This document shows, piece after piece, positions 42,562 to 51,051 of a stretch of DNA of 51,138 bases. The notes beneath the pieces were generated by a model. That model ran no database searches and was not told the DNA's origin. It saw only the letters and a list, made by a program, of their open reading frames with translations. A program made the position numbers and the translations under genes. The stretch spans positions 1 to 51,138 of the forward strand of contig UQBJ01000013.1 of NCBI GenBank assembly GCA_900539255.1. Reading direction: 5' to 3'. The stretch is from an uncultured Campylobacter sp. (lineage in GTDB: Bacteria; Campylobacterota; Campylobacteria; Campylobacterales; Campylobacteraceae). The stretch's first letter is position 1. The number at the start of each line of letters is the position of its first letter.

Positions 42562-43304
42562 TTAAATCAAGCTTTTTATCTCATCATCTTCTAACTTCAC
42601 GCCAAAGATATGCTTAGGTTTAGACATATTGCCAAATTTTACGAGCATATCGCCCTTACCGAGCAGCTTTTCCGCACCGCTTTCATCAAGGATAATCTTT
42701 GATTCACTTCCTCTATCCACGCGCAGTGCGATTTTGCCGTCTATGTTGTTGCGTAGTCCTTTGAGCAATGTTCCGTCTGGGCGTTGCGTGCCAAGGACGA
42801 GATGAATTCCAGCCTGTCTAGCCATTTCCGCAAGGCGTGAGAGTTTGTCTTTTATACTTTTGTCATTTTCGATGAGATTGTTAAGTTCATCGACAATAAG
42901 AACCTTAAAATGAAAACCTAACGCTTGTATGTCTGCTCCAAAATCGCTCATTTGAGCGTTGCGTTCGTGCATTTCTTCGATAAAAGTATCGATGAAGTCG
43001 CTTACTTTTTGTCTGTCTGTGATGAGGGTGATTTTTGTTCCAAATACCTTAAAATCAATGCCTTGTTTAGGGTCAATAACCACAATCTCAACATTAGATT
43101 TTTGCAGCAAACACACTATCATCGTTTGGATAAATTTGGTTTTACCACTGCCTGATGTCCCAGCCACAAAGCAGTGCGGAGCTTCTGCTAAATCAAAACA
43201 AAATGGAATTTTTTCAATGTCATTGCCCGCATAAACGCCCCCAAACTCTTGCGCGCGTTTATGTCCTTAATGCCGAATTTTGAAATTTCAAGTCGTTTCA
43301 TCAT
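42562..43304 (-). pseudogene. truncated, frameshifted FtsK/SpoIIIE-like DNA translocase
   Basis: From about 43266 to 42562 the frame encodes the C-terminal ATPase core of an FtsK-type translocase: RAQEFGGVYAGNDIEKIPF, a Walker A GTSGSGKT, IVVIDPKQGIDFKVFG, Walker B VLIVDELNNLI, then LAEMARQAGIHLVLGTQRPD and ALRVDRGSESKIILDESGAEKLLGKGDML, all typical. The nominal GTG start at 43167 lies inside the Walker A strand and is not believable. A short frame from ATG 43304 (MMKRLEISKFGIKDIN) fits the segment that normally precedes this core but is in another frame; a shift near 43245-43265 would join them. Everything further upstream is missing, replaced by pflA, whose stop lies 1 bp away. It is not the housekeeping ftsK, which should be much longer. 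Confidence 0.8.
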
Positions 43305-43305
43305 C

Positions 43306-45687
43306 TCATCGCTCTTGCAGCAAGTCAAGCCTTTGCCTGCACAAATCCTGCCACGGCGAAAGCTCACTCAGCTGCACGCACGAATTTAAACTTTGCCTTT
43401 GTGCGCTAAATTCACGCCTGCGCTCGTAAATTTCACTTTGCATATAAAGGGCGCGCGCTCGTTCAGCTGGCGTGAGACGGCTTACTTTCAGCAAATCAGT
43501 CAGCACCGCCAAAGCCTCGCTGTCATAGCCGTGCAGGTTGAGCGCTGATAAATAAGCAAATTCAAGCTCGGGCGTATAGACATTGACGCCCTTTAAATTT
43601 TGATAATCAATCGCTTTTGGTGCATAAGTCAAAATAGTCGTTGTGAGATTGTTATCCACGCAGTAGCCTAAAAATTCGTTGTAAAGTTCTACCATACGAT
43701 AATCCATAGGAAAGTCGTCAAGGATTTTGAGCGTAGCCATAGCTTCATTATATTCGCCGTTTCTAAATTGTGCTAAAAATTTATAATAATACGCGCGGAA
43801 TTTTTCGTCCTCACTTTTAAGCGTGCGTGAATTTAAAACAGAATTGCTTAACGCAAGGGTATTTTTATAGTCCTTATCATTTAAATCAAGCAAGGCTTCT
43901 TGCAAATCATAGTAAATTTTGTCCTCCGCACGGTTTGCGGCTATGTAAGCACGGGCTTGCTCGGTGCGAAAGGTGCGCGTAAAGCAAGCAAGCATAGCCT
44001 TTTTGTTGATGAACTTTTGGGCTAGCTCGTAGGGCGCATACTCTTCATTTAAAGCCGTTGCGCCCAAGCAATCATCAGCCTTGATGAATTCATCAAGCTT
44101 TTTTAAAGCCGAGCGGGCAAGCAAGTCTTTAAGCCCCGCATTGTCAAGCTCTTCGATAGCATTTTTATACCCCATCACCGCAGCGGTGTTGTTTTCATCA
44201 TAATAAAGCATAACATCGGCTATCAAGGCTTTTGTGGCGATTTCGTTTTCATACTCGCTTTGCAGTTCCTTGTAGCGAGCGTGCAAAAAGCTGGTGTTGC
44301 TGTCTGGCAGGTTGAAAAAGACATTGTCCGCAGCCTCTTTGATGAGCGCGATATGCTCTGAATTTTTATAATCCTCCATATACAAGTCCAAATACCGCTT
44401 CGCCTTGTCGTAGCTTTTGGTTTTGCTCATCATCAAGGCTAAATTCCGCAGGGTTTGCTCATAAGTTGTATCAACATCTGTCATCGCGTTAAAGGCGAGT
44501 TCGTAAATTTCAGCGCTTGTGTCAAATTCGTTTTCCTTTGCCAAAAGTCCCGCTATGTCAAGGGCTGTGGCTTTGTCCTTGCTGAAATACTCTTTGTTAG
44601 ACCTTAAAACGGTGTTTATAAGCTCCATAGCCTTTGTTTTGTCCTTTTCGTTCAAAGCGAGTTTAGCGGTAGAAAGTGCGGCGCGAGTGGCGATATGCAC
44701 GGATTTGCTTTTGTAATATAAATCATTAAAGATGATTTTCGCGCCCTTTGTGTCGCGAAGTCGCAGCAAATAATCCGCATAATCAAGCAAGCCAAGCTCG
44801 GCAAAATAGTTGCCCTCGTGTTCTGTGCTTAAAATTTGTATGGTATAATCAGCATTTGACTTTTGCTCCAACGCTATATACGCGCGCAGGCTTATATAAA
44901 GCACTTCTGGGTAGTTTCTGTCGCTGGCAAAGTTGCGATTCCACACCTTTGCTTCTTCTATCATCGCTTCAAGCTGCTCTTGGTTGCGATAATCAGCACC
45001 TTTCGTGTAAAGCTCATTTTGCGCCCGCAAGCGATAGAGCATAAATTCGTTCATAAAAATGCTGCCCTCATAGCGTGAAATGGCGTTTGTAGCATCTGAT
45101 ATAACTTGCTGATAATTTTCTTGCTCGTAGTCGTTTTTTATCCGCAAAAATACATTTATATCGCCACTTTGCGGGATAGTAACGGGGTTTGAGTCCAAAT
45201 CAAGCGCGCCTACGGCTGGGTTTGCGACATTTGGAAAAACGATATCAAAATTTAAGCCCTCTTGTTCTGTTAAATGTGGGATTTCTGCACTAAACACAAA
45301 GGTAAAGCTCGTGGAATTTGTATCATCTAAATCGCCCTTTATATCTGCGTCTTTGTAGAGTTCTTGGGAGAGATTATAACGCTTAACGGGAGCTTTTGGG
45401 TAGATAAAAATGCGCGTGTTTGTTTCGTTTTTTTGAAATTTCAAATCAAAAAAAGCAAATTCTTGCTCTTTCAAATCCTTATCCACAACGCCTGCGATAA
45501 TGCACTCGTAGTAGTTTCGCGCCTTTACGCCTGCATTATGCTCCACGCAAGCAAATTTCTGCTCGTGTTTTAGATGAAGCGTGGCAAAAGGCGCGGCGTT
45601 TTCTTTGCCCGTGTTTAGCACTAGCTCAAAGCCATAAAGCACACCGACACTGCAAACGATAAGGGCAAATTTGGCAAAAATTTTCAT
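43306..45687 (-). CDS. pflA: paralysed flagellum protein PflA
   Basis: Periplasmic TPR-rich protein of the Campylobacter flagellar motor; it builds the medial disk scaffold that with PflB carries the stators. 793 residues, close to C. jejuni PflA. I start at 45687 (signal peptide MKIFAKFALIVCSVGVLYG). An Ig-like N-terminal domain (20-165) is followed by many helical TPR-like repeats to the end. N-glycosylation sequons are visible, including D-T-N124-S-T, D-S-N-T-S, D-E-N-N-T and D-N-N-L-T. There is no Shine-Dalgarno; TATAAT stands 6 nt before the ATG. The identification rests on length, architecture and the remembered N-terminus. Confidence 0.85.
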   Translation of the reverse strand: MKIFAKFALIVCSVGVLYGFELVLNTGKENAAPFATLHLKHEQKFACVEHNAGVKARNYYECIIAGVVDKDLKEQEFAFFDLKFQKNETNTRIFIYPKAPVKRYNLSQELYKDADIKGDLDDTNSTSFTFVFSAEIPHLTEQEGLNFDIVFPNVANPAVGALDLDSNPVTIPQSGDINVFLRIKNDYEQENYQQVISDATNAISRYEGSIFMNEFMLYRLRAQNELYTKGADYRNQEQLEAMIEEAKVWNRNFASDRNYPEVLYISLRAYIALEQKSNADYTIQILSTEHEGNYFAELGLLDYADYLLRLRDTKGAKIIFNDLYYKSKSVHIATRAALSTAKLALNEKDKTKAMELINTVLRSNKEYFSKDKATALDIAGLLAKENEFDTSAEIYELAFNAMTDVDTTYEQTLRNLALMMSKTKSYDKAKRYLDLYMEDYKNSEHIALIKEAADNVFFNLPDSNTSFLHARYKELQSEYENEIATKALIADVMLYYDENNTAAVMGYKNAIEELDNAGLKDLLARSALKKLDEFIKADDCLGATALNEEYAPYELAQKFINKKAMLACFTRTFRTEQARAYIAANRAEDKIYYDLQEALLDLNDKDYKNTLALSNSVLNSRTLKSEDEKFRAYYYKFLAQFRNGEYNEAMATLKILDDFPMDYRMVELYNEFLGYCVDNNLTTTILTYAPKAIDYQNLKGVNVYTPELEFAYLSALNLHGYDSEALAVLTDLLKVSRLTPAERARALYMQSEIYERRREFSAQRQSLNSCVQLSELSPWQDLCRQRLDLLQER

Positions 45688-45693
45688 AGGGCG

Positions 45694-45699
45694 ATTATA
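45694..45699 (-). promoter_or_regulatory. pflA: -10 element placed for a leaderless pflA mRNA
   Basis: Minus strand: GCTATAAT, then CGCCCT, then ATG. A perfect -10 hexamer exactly 6 nt before the start codon, with no ribosome binding site. Confidence 0.55.
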
Positions 45700-45878
45700 G
45701 CGAAAAATTCTTAAAATTTCAAAGTTGCAGGTAAAATTCAGCACAAAACAAAAGGCTTTTTAAAGTGGCATAAGAGCTAAAAATGAATTTATTTTTAAAT
45801 TTAATTTACAAAATGTTTCCAAAAAGTTTCCGTCTCTTTTTATACTGCGCCTTGAATTTTTACGACAAAGGAGAAAAA

Positions 45879-46892
45879 ATGAGAAAAAATTCACTTCAAT
45901 CGCTCGTTTTTGCGGGAGTTTTGGCAGGTTTTGTCGCCACAAATGCCCTTGCAAAAGAGCTTACAATCGCAGGCTCATCGACCGTGTATCCATTTACTAG
46001 CTTTGTGGCTGAGGAATACGCGAGTATCAAAAAGAGCAAAACGCCCATAGTCGAGAGTCTTGGCACGGGCGGCGGATTTAAGGTGTTTTGCGAAGGCAAA
46101 ACCGACATTTCAAACGCTTCGCGCCCGATGAAAGCGAGCGAATTTGACATTTGTCAAAAAAACGGCGTTAAGGACATCGTGGGCGTGATGATAGGCTATG
46201 ATGGCATAGTTTTAGCGCAAAACAAAGCCAACGCACCGCTTAATATCACGCTTGCTCAGCTTTTTTTAGCCTTAGCAAAGGAAGTGCCACAAAATGGCAA
46301 ACTCGTGCCAAATCCCTACACAAAGTGGAGTGAGATTGACAAAAGCTTGCCAGAGCGCAAAATAGCGGTGTATGGACCCCCGTCAAGCTCTGGCACACGC
46401 GACACTATCGAAGAGCTTGTGCTGAGCAAGGTGTCTCAAAATTTCAAAGAATACGGCGCGCAACAAGGCAAATACAAGAGCATTCGCCAAGATAACGCCT
46501 ATATACCAAGCGGTGAGAACGATAATCTCATCGTAAGCAAGCTCACAGCGGACAAACAAGCCTTTGGGCTTTTTGGATACGGCTTTTTAGCGAGCAACAA
46601 GGACAAGATAAATGCCGCAAACATTGATGGAGTAGTAGCTAGCGAGCAAACTATCGCCGCTAATGACTACAAACTTGCACGAAGCCTTTTCATCTACCTG
46701 AACGCAAAAAACCCGCAAACGCTGGACTTTGCCACGCTTTATTTGAGCGATGATTTAGCAAGCGGTGGCGGAGAGCTTGAAAAAATAGGGCTTGTGCCTT
46801 TAAGTAGTAAGGATTTAAAGGCTATGCAGGCGCACATCAAAAAGGCAAATCGCCTAAACAGCACGCTTGTCAAAGCTGGCAAGGTGTTTTAA
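45879..46892 (+). CDS. pstS: phosphate ABC transporter substrate-binding protein PstS
   Basis: Periplasmic phosphate receptor. I use the ATG at 45879 (337 residues) because AAAGGAG precedes it; the frame is open 32 codons further but that part has no export signal. Signal peptide MRKNSLQSLVFAGVLAGFVATNALA, then the phosphate-binding segments IAGSSTVYPFTSFVAE, GTGGGFKVFCEGKTDISNASR and GPPSSSGTRDTIEE. The usual pstC, pstA and pstB do not follow; a structured hairpin and a repeat spacer do. They may lie elsewhere in the genome. Confidence 0.92.
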   Translation: MRKNSLQSLVFAGVLAGFVATNALAKELTIAGSSTVYPFTSFVAEEYASIKKSKTPIVESLGTGGGFKVFCEGKTDISNASRPMKASEFDICQKNGVKDIVGVMIGYDGIVLAQNKANAPLNITLAQLFLALAKEVPQNGKLVPNPYTKWSEIDKSLPERKIAVYGPPSSSGTRDTIEELVLSKVSQNFKEYGAQQGKYKSIRQDNAYIPSGENDNLIVSKLTADKQAFGLFGYGFLASNKDKINAANIDGVVASEQTIAANDYKLARSLFIYLNAKNPQTLDFATLYLSDDLASGGGELEKIGLVPLSSKDLKAMQAHIKKANRLNSTLVKAGKVF

Positions 46893-46909
46893 GGCTTGTT
46901 TTGGGCGTT

Positions 46910-46948
46910 ACCGTGCTTTGATAAACCTTGCCGTTTATCTTGCACGGT
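46910..46948 (+). terminator. two-part stem-loop after pstS
   Basis: ACCGTGC (46910-46916) pairs with GCACGGT (46942-46948), and inside it GATAAAC (46920-46926) pairs with GTTTATC (46933-46939) around CTTGCC. Both stems are perfect. Only two T follow, so it could be a terminator or an mRNA-stabilising 3' structure. Confidence 0.5.
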
Positions 46949-47196
46949 TTGAGCGAAGAAGGAGGATAAAACAAATTTAACGCACCAAAAGTTTGCGATG
47001 ACAGGTAAAAGTGCTTGTAATGACAAAAACCACATTCAACTCACCACGCTTGCAAAGGCAAATGTTGCTTGTTATACATTGACTATATATGCAAAAATTT
47101 TCCCAAATTTATCTCAAAAAACTAAAAAATTCCAAAATCACGCCCAAAAAAATCAAAAATACAAATTCCCAAAAATTCAAGCAAAGCCCTAAATTC

Positions 47197-47643
47197 TGTC
47201 ATACTGAGCGTAGCGAAGTATCCACAAATTTGAAGTGCAAATTGCACCTTTAAAGCGTATCTTAAATTTCTATGGATTTTTCGCTTTGTGCTAACGCACT
47301 CCGCTCAAAATGACAAAATCAGCCTTGTCATACTTATAAATTCTGCTGTATTGACTTAGTCCTTGTCATACTGAGCGTAGCGAAGTATCCACACAAATTA
47401 TAGAGAATAGGCTGCTGAATGTAAAATTTATGGATATTTCGCTAACGCTCAATATGACAATATGGATTTTTTGCTGTGGCTATGCCTTGCAACCCGTTGG
47501 GTCGCTAACGCTCAAAATGACAAGAGTGAGCCGTCATTGTGCTACACAACGCTTTTTATCCGTCATTGTGAGCGTGGCAATCCACAAGGCAACGCTAAAT
47601 TTATGGCTTGCCACGCAAGGCTTACGCCTTACTCACAATGACG
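47197..47643. repeat. composite palindromic repeat block 4
   Basis: Two TCATACTGAGCGTAGCGAAG palindromes (47197-47316 and 47363-47460), the second preceded by a stretch almost identical to 19772-19813 (ATACTTATAAATTCT, then ATTGACTTA). Then TGCTGTGGCTATGCCTTGCA with CAACCCGTTGGGTCGC (47467-47520), and a GTCATTGTGAGCGTGGCAAT palindrome (47562-47643). A C/A-rich tract follows to about 47705. No gene is seen in 46950-47803. Confidence 0.8.
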
Positions 47644-47803
47644 AATTTCTCCAAAATTCCCCAAACAAGCCAAACCCAAACACCCAAAAAATTCCCCTAA
47701 ATTTCAGTGGCTTGCCGTGCCGTTTTTATCGGCTTTTCAATGAAAAATAAGAGACATTATAGCATTTTATCCACACCATCAAACACCACAAATCCCTAAA
47801 AAT

Positions 47804-48907
47804 TCAGCTCTTCACCACGATATAAAGTTCTTCGTTGATATGCAGGGCGCGTTTTGAGAGATTGCGCGAGCCGCGAAAGGCGTTGTAGCGTTGCTCTTTG
47901 ACAAAAACCTTGCCAAGCGTGGAGAGTTTTTTAGCGAATTTTTCCTTTTTCACAAAGCCCTCGCAGTTGTATGAAAGCAAGATAATTTTAGCCTTTGTCG
48001 CACGCACAAGCTCAAAAAGCGCATCTTGTGCTTTGTGTGGCTTGTTAAAATCGCTTCTGTTCCACGCTTTTGGTATGCCTGAAACCTTTGAAATGTCCTT
48101 TGGTTCGGTGTAGTTTGCGATTAAATTCAGCATAAAGTAGTTTGAGCCGTAAGGATGCTGGTTATAAGGCGGGTCAAAGTAAGCTATATCCACGCTATCA
48201 AGCTCTTTTGCAAGAGAGTTTGCGTCCTTTTGCCAAACTTCAAATGGGCAAGAAAAGTTTGAAAACACGGGCATTTTAAGCTTAATCTCCCCTAAAATTC
48301 GGCTCAATGCGTTTTGCCCGCTGCCGCCAAACTTGCCAACGCCTGATTTGTCCTTGTAAAAGCCCTTGAAAACCCCGCTCGTGTTTGAATGCACGCTGGC
48401 TTCGTAGATTAAGGGGGCGATGAAAAAGTGCTGAAATTCGGGCGGAATTTCGCGTCCTATCTTTAAACGCATAGAATCAAGATATAACGCATTTTGTTTC
48501 GTATAAAATACCCTATCATCTCTTTGAATATCTTTTTCGTTTTTTGGGGCATATAGAGTGCTTAAAAAGCCTTTTTGAAATTCATTTTTTTTCAAAGCAA
48601 GTTTATGATAAAATTCTTGTAGAATTTTGAGTTTTTTTTCATCAACATTGTCAAGATAGCAGTTGTTGATGATGCGTGAGTAATCTTCTAAGTCGTTTGC
48701 TATGATATAATTTGCGTGAGCTTTTGCAAAGCGACTCACAACGCCAGAGCCGCTAAACATATCCAAAAAGCTCACCTTGTCCTTTTTAAACTCGCTTTTT
48801 GCATACTCTACCCCGCTTGCGATAAAGCCAAGCAAGGCGCGCTTGTTGCCAAGATAAGTGATGATTTGCTCTTTCAAAAAGGCGGGATTTTCGCGTGTCG
48901 TTTTCAT
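47804..48907 (-). CDS. orphan N6-adenine DNA methyltransferase (D12/Dam-like class)
   Basis: Methylates adenine in a DNA target that cannot be read from sequence. 367 residues from the ATG at 48907 (MKTTRENPAFLKEQIITYLGNKR). YLGNKRALL (18-26) is the D12-class motif X, FLDMFSGSG (47-55) the AdoMet-binding motif I, and DPPY (245-248) the catalytic motif IV, followed by NQHPYGSNYFMLN. No restriction nuclease gene is next to it. The frame extends 16 codons upstream to a TTG, but that part lacks a binding site, while TATCAT lies 6 nt before the ATG at 48907, suggesting a leaderless mRNA. C. jejuni has a similar enzyme as I recall. Confidence 0.87.
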   Translation of the reverse strand: MKTTRENPAFLKEQIITYLGNKRALLGFIASGVEYAKSEFKKDKVSFLDMFSGSGVVSRFAKAHANYIIANDLEDYSRIINNCYLDNVDEKKLKILQEFYHKLALKKNEFQKGFLSTLYAPKNEKDIQRDDRVFYTKQNALYLDSMRLKIGREIPPEFQHFFIAPLIYEASVHSNTSGVFKGFYKDKSGVGKFGGSGQNALSRILGEIKLKMPVFSNFSCPFEVWQKDANSLAKELDSVDIAYFDPPYNQHPYGSNYFMLNLIANYTEPKDISKVSGIPKAWNRSDFNKPHKAQDALFELVRATKAKIILLSYNCEGFVKKEKFAKKLSTLGKVFVKEQRYNAFRGSRNLSKRALHINEELYIVVKS

Positions 48908-48913
48908 CAAGCT

Positions 48914-48919
48914 ATGATA
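48914..48919 (-). promoter_or_regulatory. -10-like element placed for a leaderless methyltransferase mRNA
   Basis: Minus strand: TATCAT, then AGCTTG, then ATG. One base from TATAAT; same 6-nt spacing as at the other three genes without ribosome binding sites. Confidence 0.35.
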
Positions 48920-49030
48920 GCTAAATTTGATAAATCGCCACTCAAAATCGCTCAAATTTACTCAAATTTACCCATATTGACGCAAAAAATTCAAAAATCG
49001 CGCCCCAAAAAAGCCACATTTAACAAAGCT

Positions 49031-49039
49031 TGTTATAAT
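49031..49039 (+). promoter_or_regulatory. gltS: extended -10 promoter upstream of gltS
   Basis: TGT-TATAAT at 49031-49039, with no clear -35. It would give a leader of almost 300 nt before gltS. That leader (49046-49341) is A- and G-rich in its second half; an open frame there has no binding site and looks like chance. Confidence 0.45.
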
Positions 49040-49341
49040 TTTCGTGTAATCTTTGCTTTTGTGCTGTTTTGTAAGAATTTGCGCCCTTTGAGCGTGGGTT
49101 TTTCATCATTTTGCGCTCAAAGTTTGAATTTAAAGCAAAACAAGCATTGCCTAAATTTAAAGAATTTAAGCGCGAAATTCACGCTCAATGCGAAAATTTC
49201 GCACCAAAAGCGACACAGCAAGGCTAAAAAGCAAGAAAAAGCAGCAAAGACAAAAGAACAAAAGGCGAAAATTTAAAAACAAAAGTGCAAAAAAAGCAAA
49301 TTTTAAAGCAAAAATAAGAAAACAACAAAAAGGACTAGCAA

Positions 49342-50550
49342 ATGGCGACTTACAATTTTGATTTTTACTCTACGCTCGTGTGTATGGTAGCTGTGCTGCT
49401 TTTGGGGCGTTTCATCATCGCAAGATTAAAGGTTTTGCAAGATTACAACATACCAGAGCCTGTTATCGGTGGGCTTATCGCCGCTTTAATCATACTTGGC
49501 ATTTACAAGTATTTGCATATCGAGTTTAAATTCGACAGCTCCCTAAAAGACCCGCTAATGCTTGCTTTTTTCACTTCTGTGGGGCTGAGTGCGGATTTTG
49601 CGAGCTTGAAAAAGGGCGGCAAAATGCTGTGGATTTTTCTCTTTTTCGTGTCGATTTTGCTCATCTTGCAAAATGTCATCGGCTTGTCGCTGGCTTATGC
49701 GATGAATGTCAATGCGCTTGTTGGCTTGCTGGGCGGTTCTATCACGATGAGCGGCGGACACGGCACGGGCGCAGCTTGGGCGGCTGAGTTCATCAAAGCC
49801 CCTTACAATTTCACCGCAGCTACCGAAGTGGCGATGGCTTGCGCTACCTTTGGGCTGGTGATGGGCGGACTCATCGGCGGTCCTGTGGCTCGCTATCTTG
49901 TCAAGCATTACAAGCTCAAAACGCCGGGCAAGGACTTTAAGGACGAAGAAAGCGCCTTTGAAAAGCCCCAAAAAGAGCGACTCATCACGCCTACAAGCTT
50001 TGTGGAGTCCCTAGCGCTCATCGTCATTTGCTTGCTGGTAGGCACTTTGCTGAAAGATTATGAGCGGGCGCATTTTCAAGCCATAAATTTGCCGACCTTT
50101 GTGTATTGCCTTTTCATCGGAGTGATTTTGCGAAACGCTTTAAGCGCGCTTAATATCCACAAGGTTTTTGACCGCGAAGTAAGCGTGCTTGGCAATGTCA
50201 GCCTTTCGCTCTTTCTTGCCTTTTCGATGATGAGCCTGAATTTATGGGAGCTAGTGGCTTTGGCTTTGCCGATGATAGTGATTTTATCGACACAAGCTCT
50301 TGTAATGGTGCTTTATGCGGTGTTTGTAACCTTTCGCTTTTGCGGGCGCGACTATGACGCGGCGGTTTTGGCTGCTGGGCATTGTGGCTTTGGGCTTGGC
50401 GCAACGCCCACAGCTATGGTAAATATGCAAACAGTTACCTCACACTACGGCGCAAGCCATATGGCTTTCATCATCGTGCCGCTGTGTGGGGCGTTTTTCA
50501 TCGACCTCATCAACGCCGTTGTCATCAAAGGAATGCTAGGCTTTTTGTGA
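49342..50550 (+). CDS. gltS: sodium/glutamate symporter GltS
   Basis: Na+-driven glutamate uptake at the inner membrane. 402 residues with about ten membrane helices in two inverted halves. The paired pore-loop signatures are present: GGSITMSGGHGTGAAWAAEF in the first half and AGHCGFGLGATPTAMVNMQ in the second. YNIPEPVIGGLIAAL near the N-terminus is also typical. AAAGGAC ribosome binding site. Together with asparaginase and the KgtP-like symporter it points to amino-acid and keto-acid use. Monocistronic; a repeat-rich spacer follows. Confidence 0.95.
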   Translation: MATYNFDFYSTLVCMVAVLLLGRFIIARLKVLQDYNIPEPVIGGLIAALIILGIYKYLHIEFKFDSSLKDPLMLAFFTSVGLSADFASLKKGGKMLWIFLFFVSILLILQNVIGLSLAYAMNVNALVGLLGGSITMSGGHGTGAAWAAEFIKAPYNFTAATEVAMACATFGLVMGGLIGGPVARYLVKHYKLKTPGKDFKDEESAFEKPQKERLITPTSFVESLALIVICLLVGTLLKDYERAHFQAINLPTFVYCLFIGVILRNALSALNIHKVFDREVSVLGNVSLSLFLAFSMMSLNLWELVALALPMIVILSTQALVMVLYAVFVTFRFCGRDYDAAVLAAGHCGFGLGATPTAMVNMQTVTSHYGASHMAFIIVPLCGAFFIDLINAVVIKGMLGFL

Positions 50551-50620
50551 GCGAATTTAAGGCAAATTCAGCGTGAAATTTTGCTTTGGTTTAAATTTTT
50601 TGGGATTTGAGCTAAAATTT

Positions 50621-50707
50621 AAGCAAAATTTACCACAAAAATTCAAGCAAAACCTTAAAAAACCAAATCTCAAAAAAATTTGCCTAAATCCACATAGATT
50701 GCCACGC
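50621..50707 (+). repeat. 87-bp direct repeat, copy 1
   Basis: Positions 50621-50707 recur at 51052-51138 with three mismatches, 431 bp apart. The copy ends inside the half palindrome GATTGCCACGC. The second copy is cut by the window end, so the true repeat may be longer. Confidence 0.85.
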
Positions 50708-51045
50708 CGTTTTTCAAAAAACGGCTCGCAATGACACAACCCCAAAACCCCCAAATTCAGCCCAAAAAACAAAAATTCCCCAAAAAACCCCCGCCAAAAC
50801 CCAAGCGCACTACAAAAATTTTTTGTTTGTCATACTGAGCTTTCGCAAGAAGGCGAAGTATCCATAATTTTAAAGTGCAAATTTACATTTTAAAATATGA
50901 ATTTTTCATCTTAAAATTTAAAGCGTATCTTAAATTCTTTGGATTTTTCGCTAACGCTCAATATGACAAAATCCGCCGTCATTATGCTACAAACACTTTT
51001 TACCCGTCATTGCGAGCGAGCCACAAGGCGAGCGTGGCAATCCAT
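50696..51045. repeat. composite palindromic repeat block 5
   Basis: A short ATTGCCACGCCGTTTTT element ending ACGGCTCGCAATGAC (50696-50734), a C/A-rich tract (50735-50815), a TCATACTGAGC palindrome with left arm at 50829-50863 and right arm CGCTAACGCTCAATATGACA (50950-50968), and a CGTCATTGCGAGCGAGCCAC element (51005-51043). No gene is seen in 50551-51138. Confidence 0.8.
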
Positions 51046-51051
51046 AAATTT

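Noticed and set aside
42562..43167. Housekeeping FtsK
   Set aside because: Only the ATPase core remains, the start would lie in Walker A, and the N-terminal membrane and linker parts are absent.
48716..49276. Plus-strand frame of 186 codons overlapping the methyltransferase start
   Set aside because: Half of it is antisense to the methyltransferase; the rest is Lys-rich sequence of the gltS leader with no binding site.
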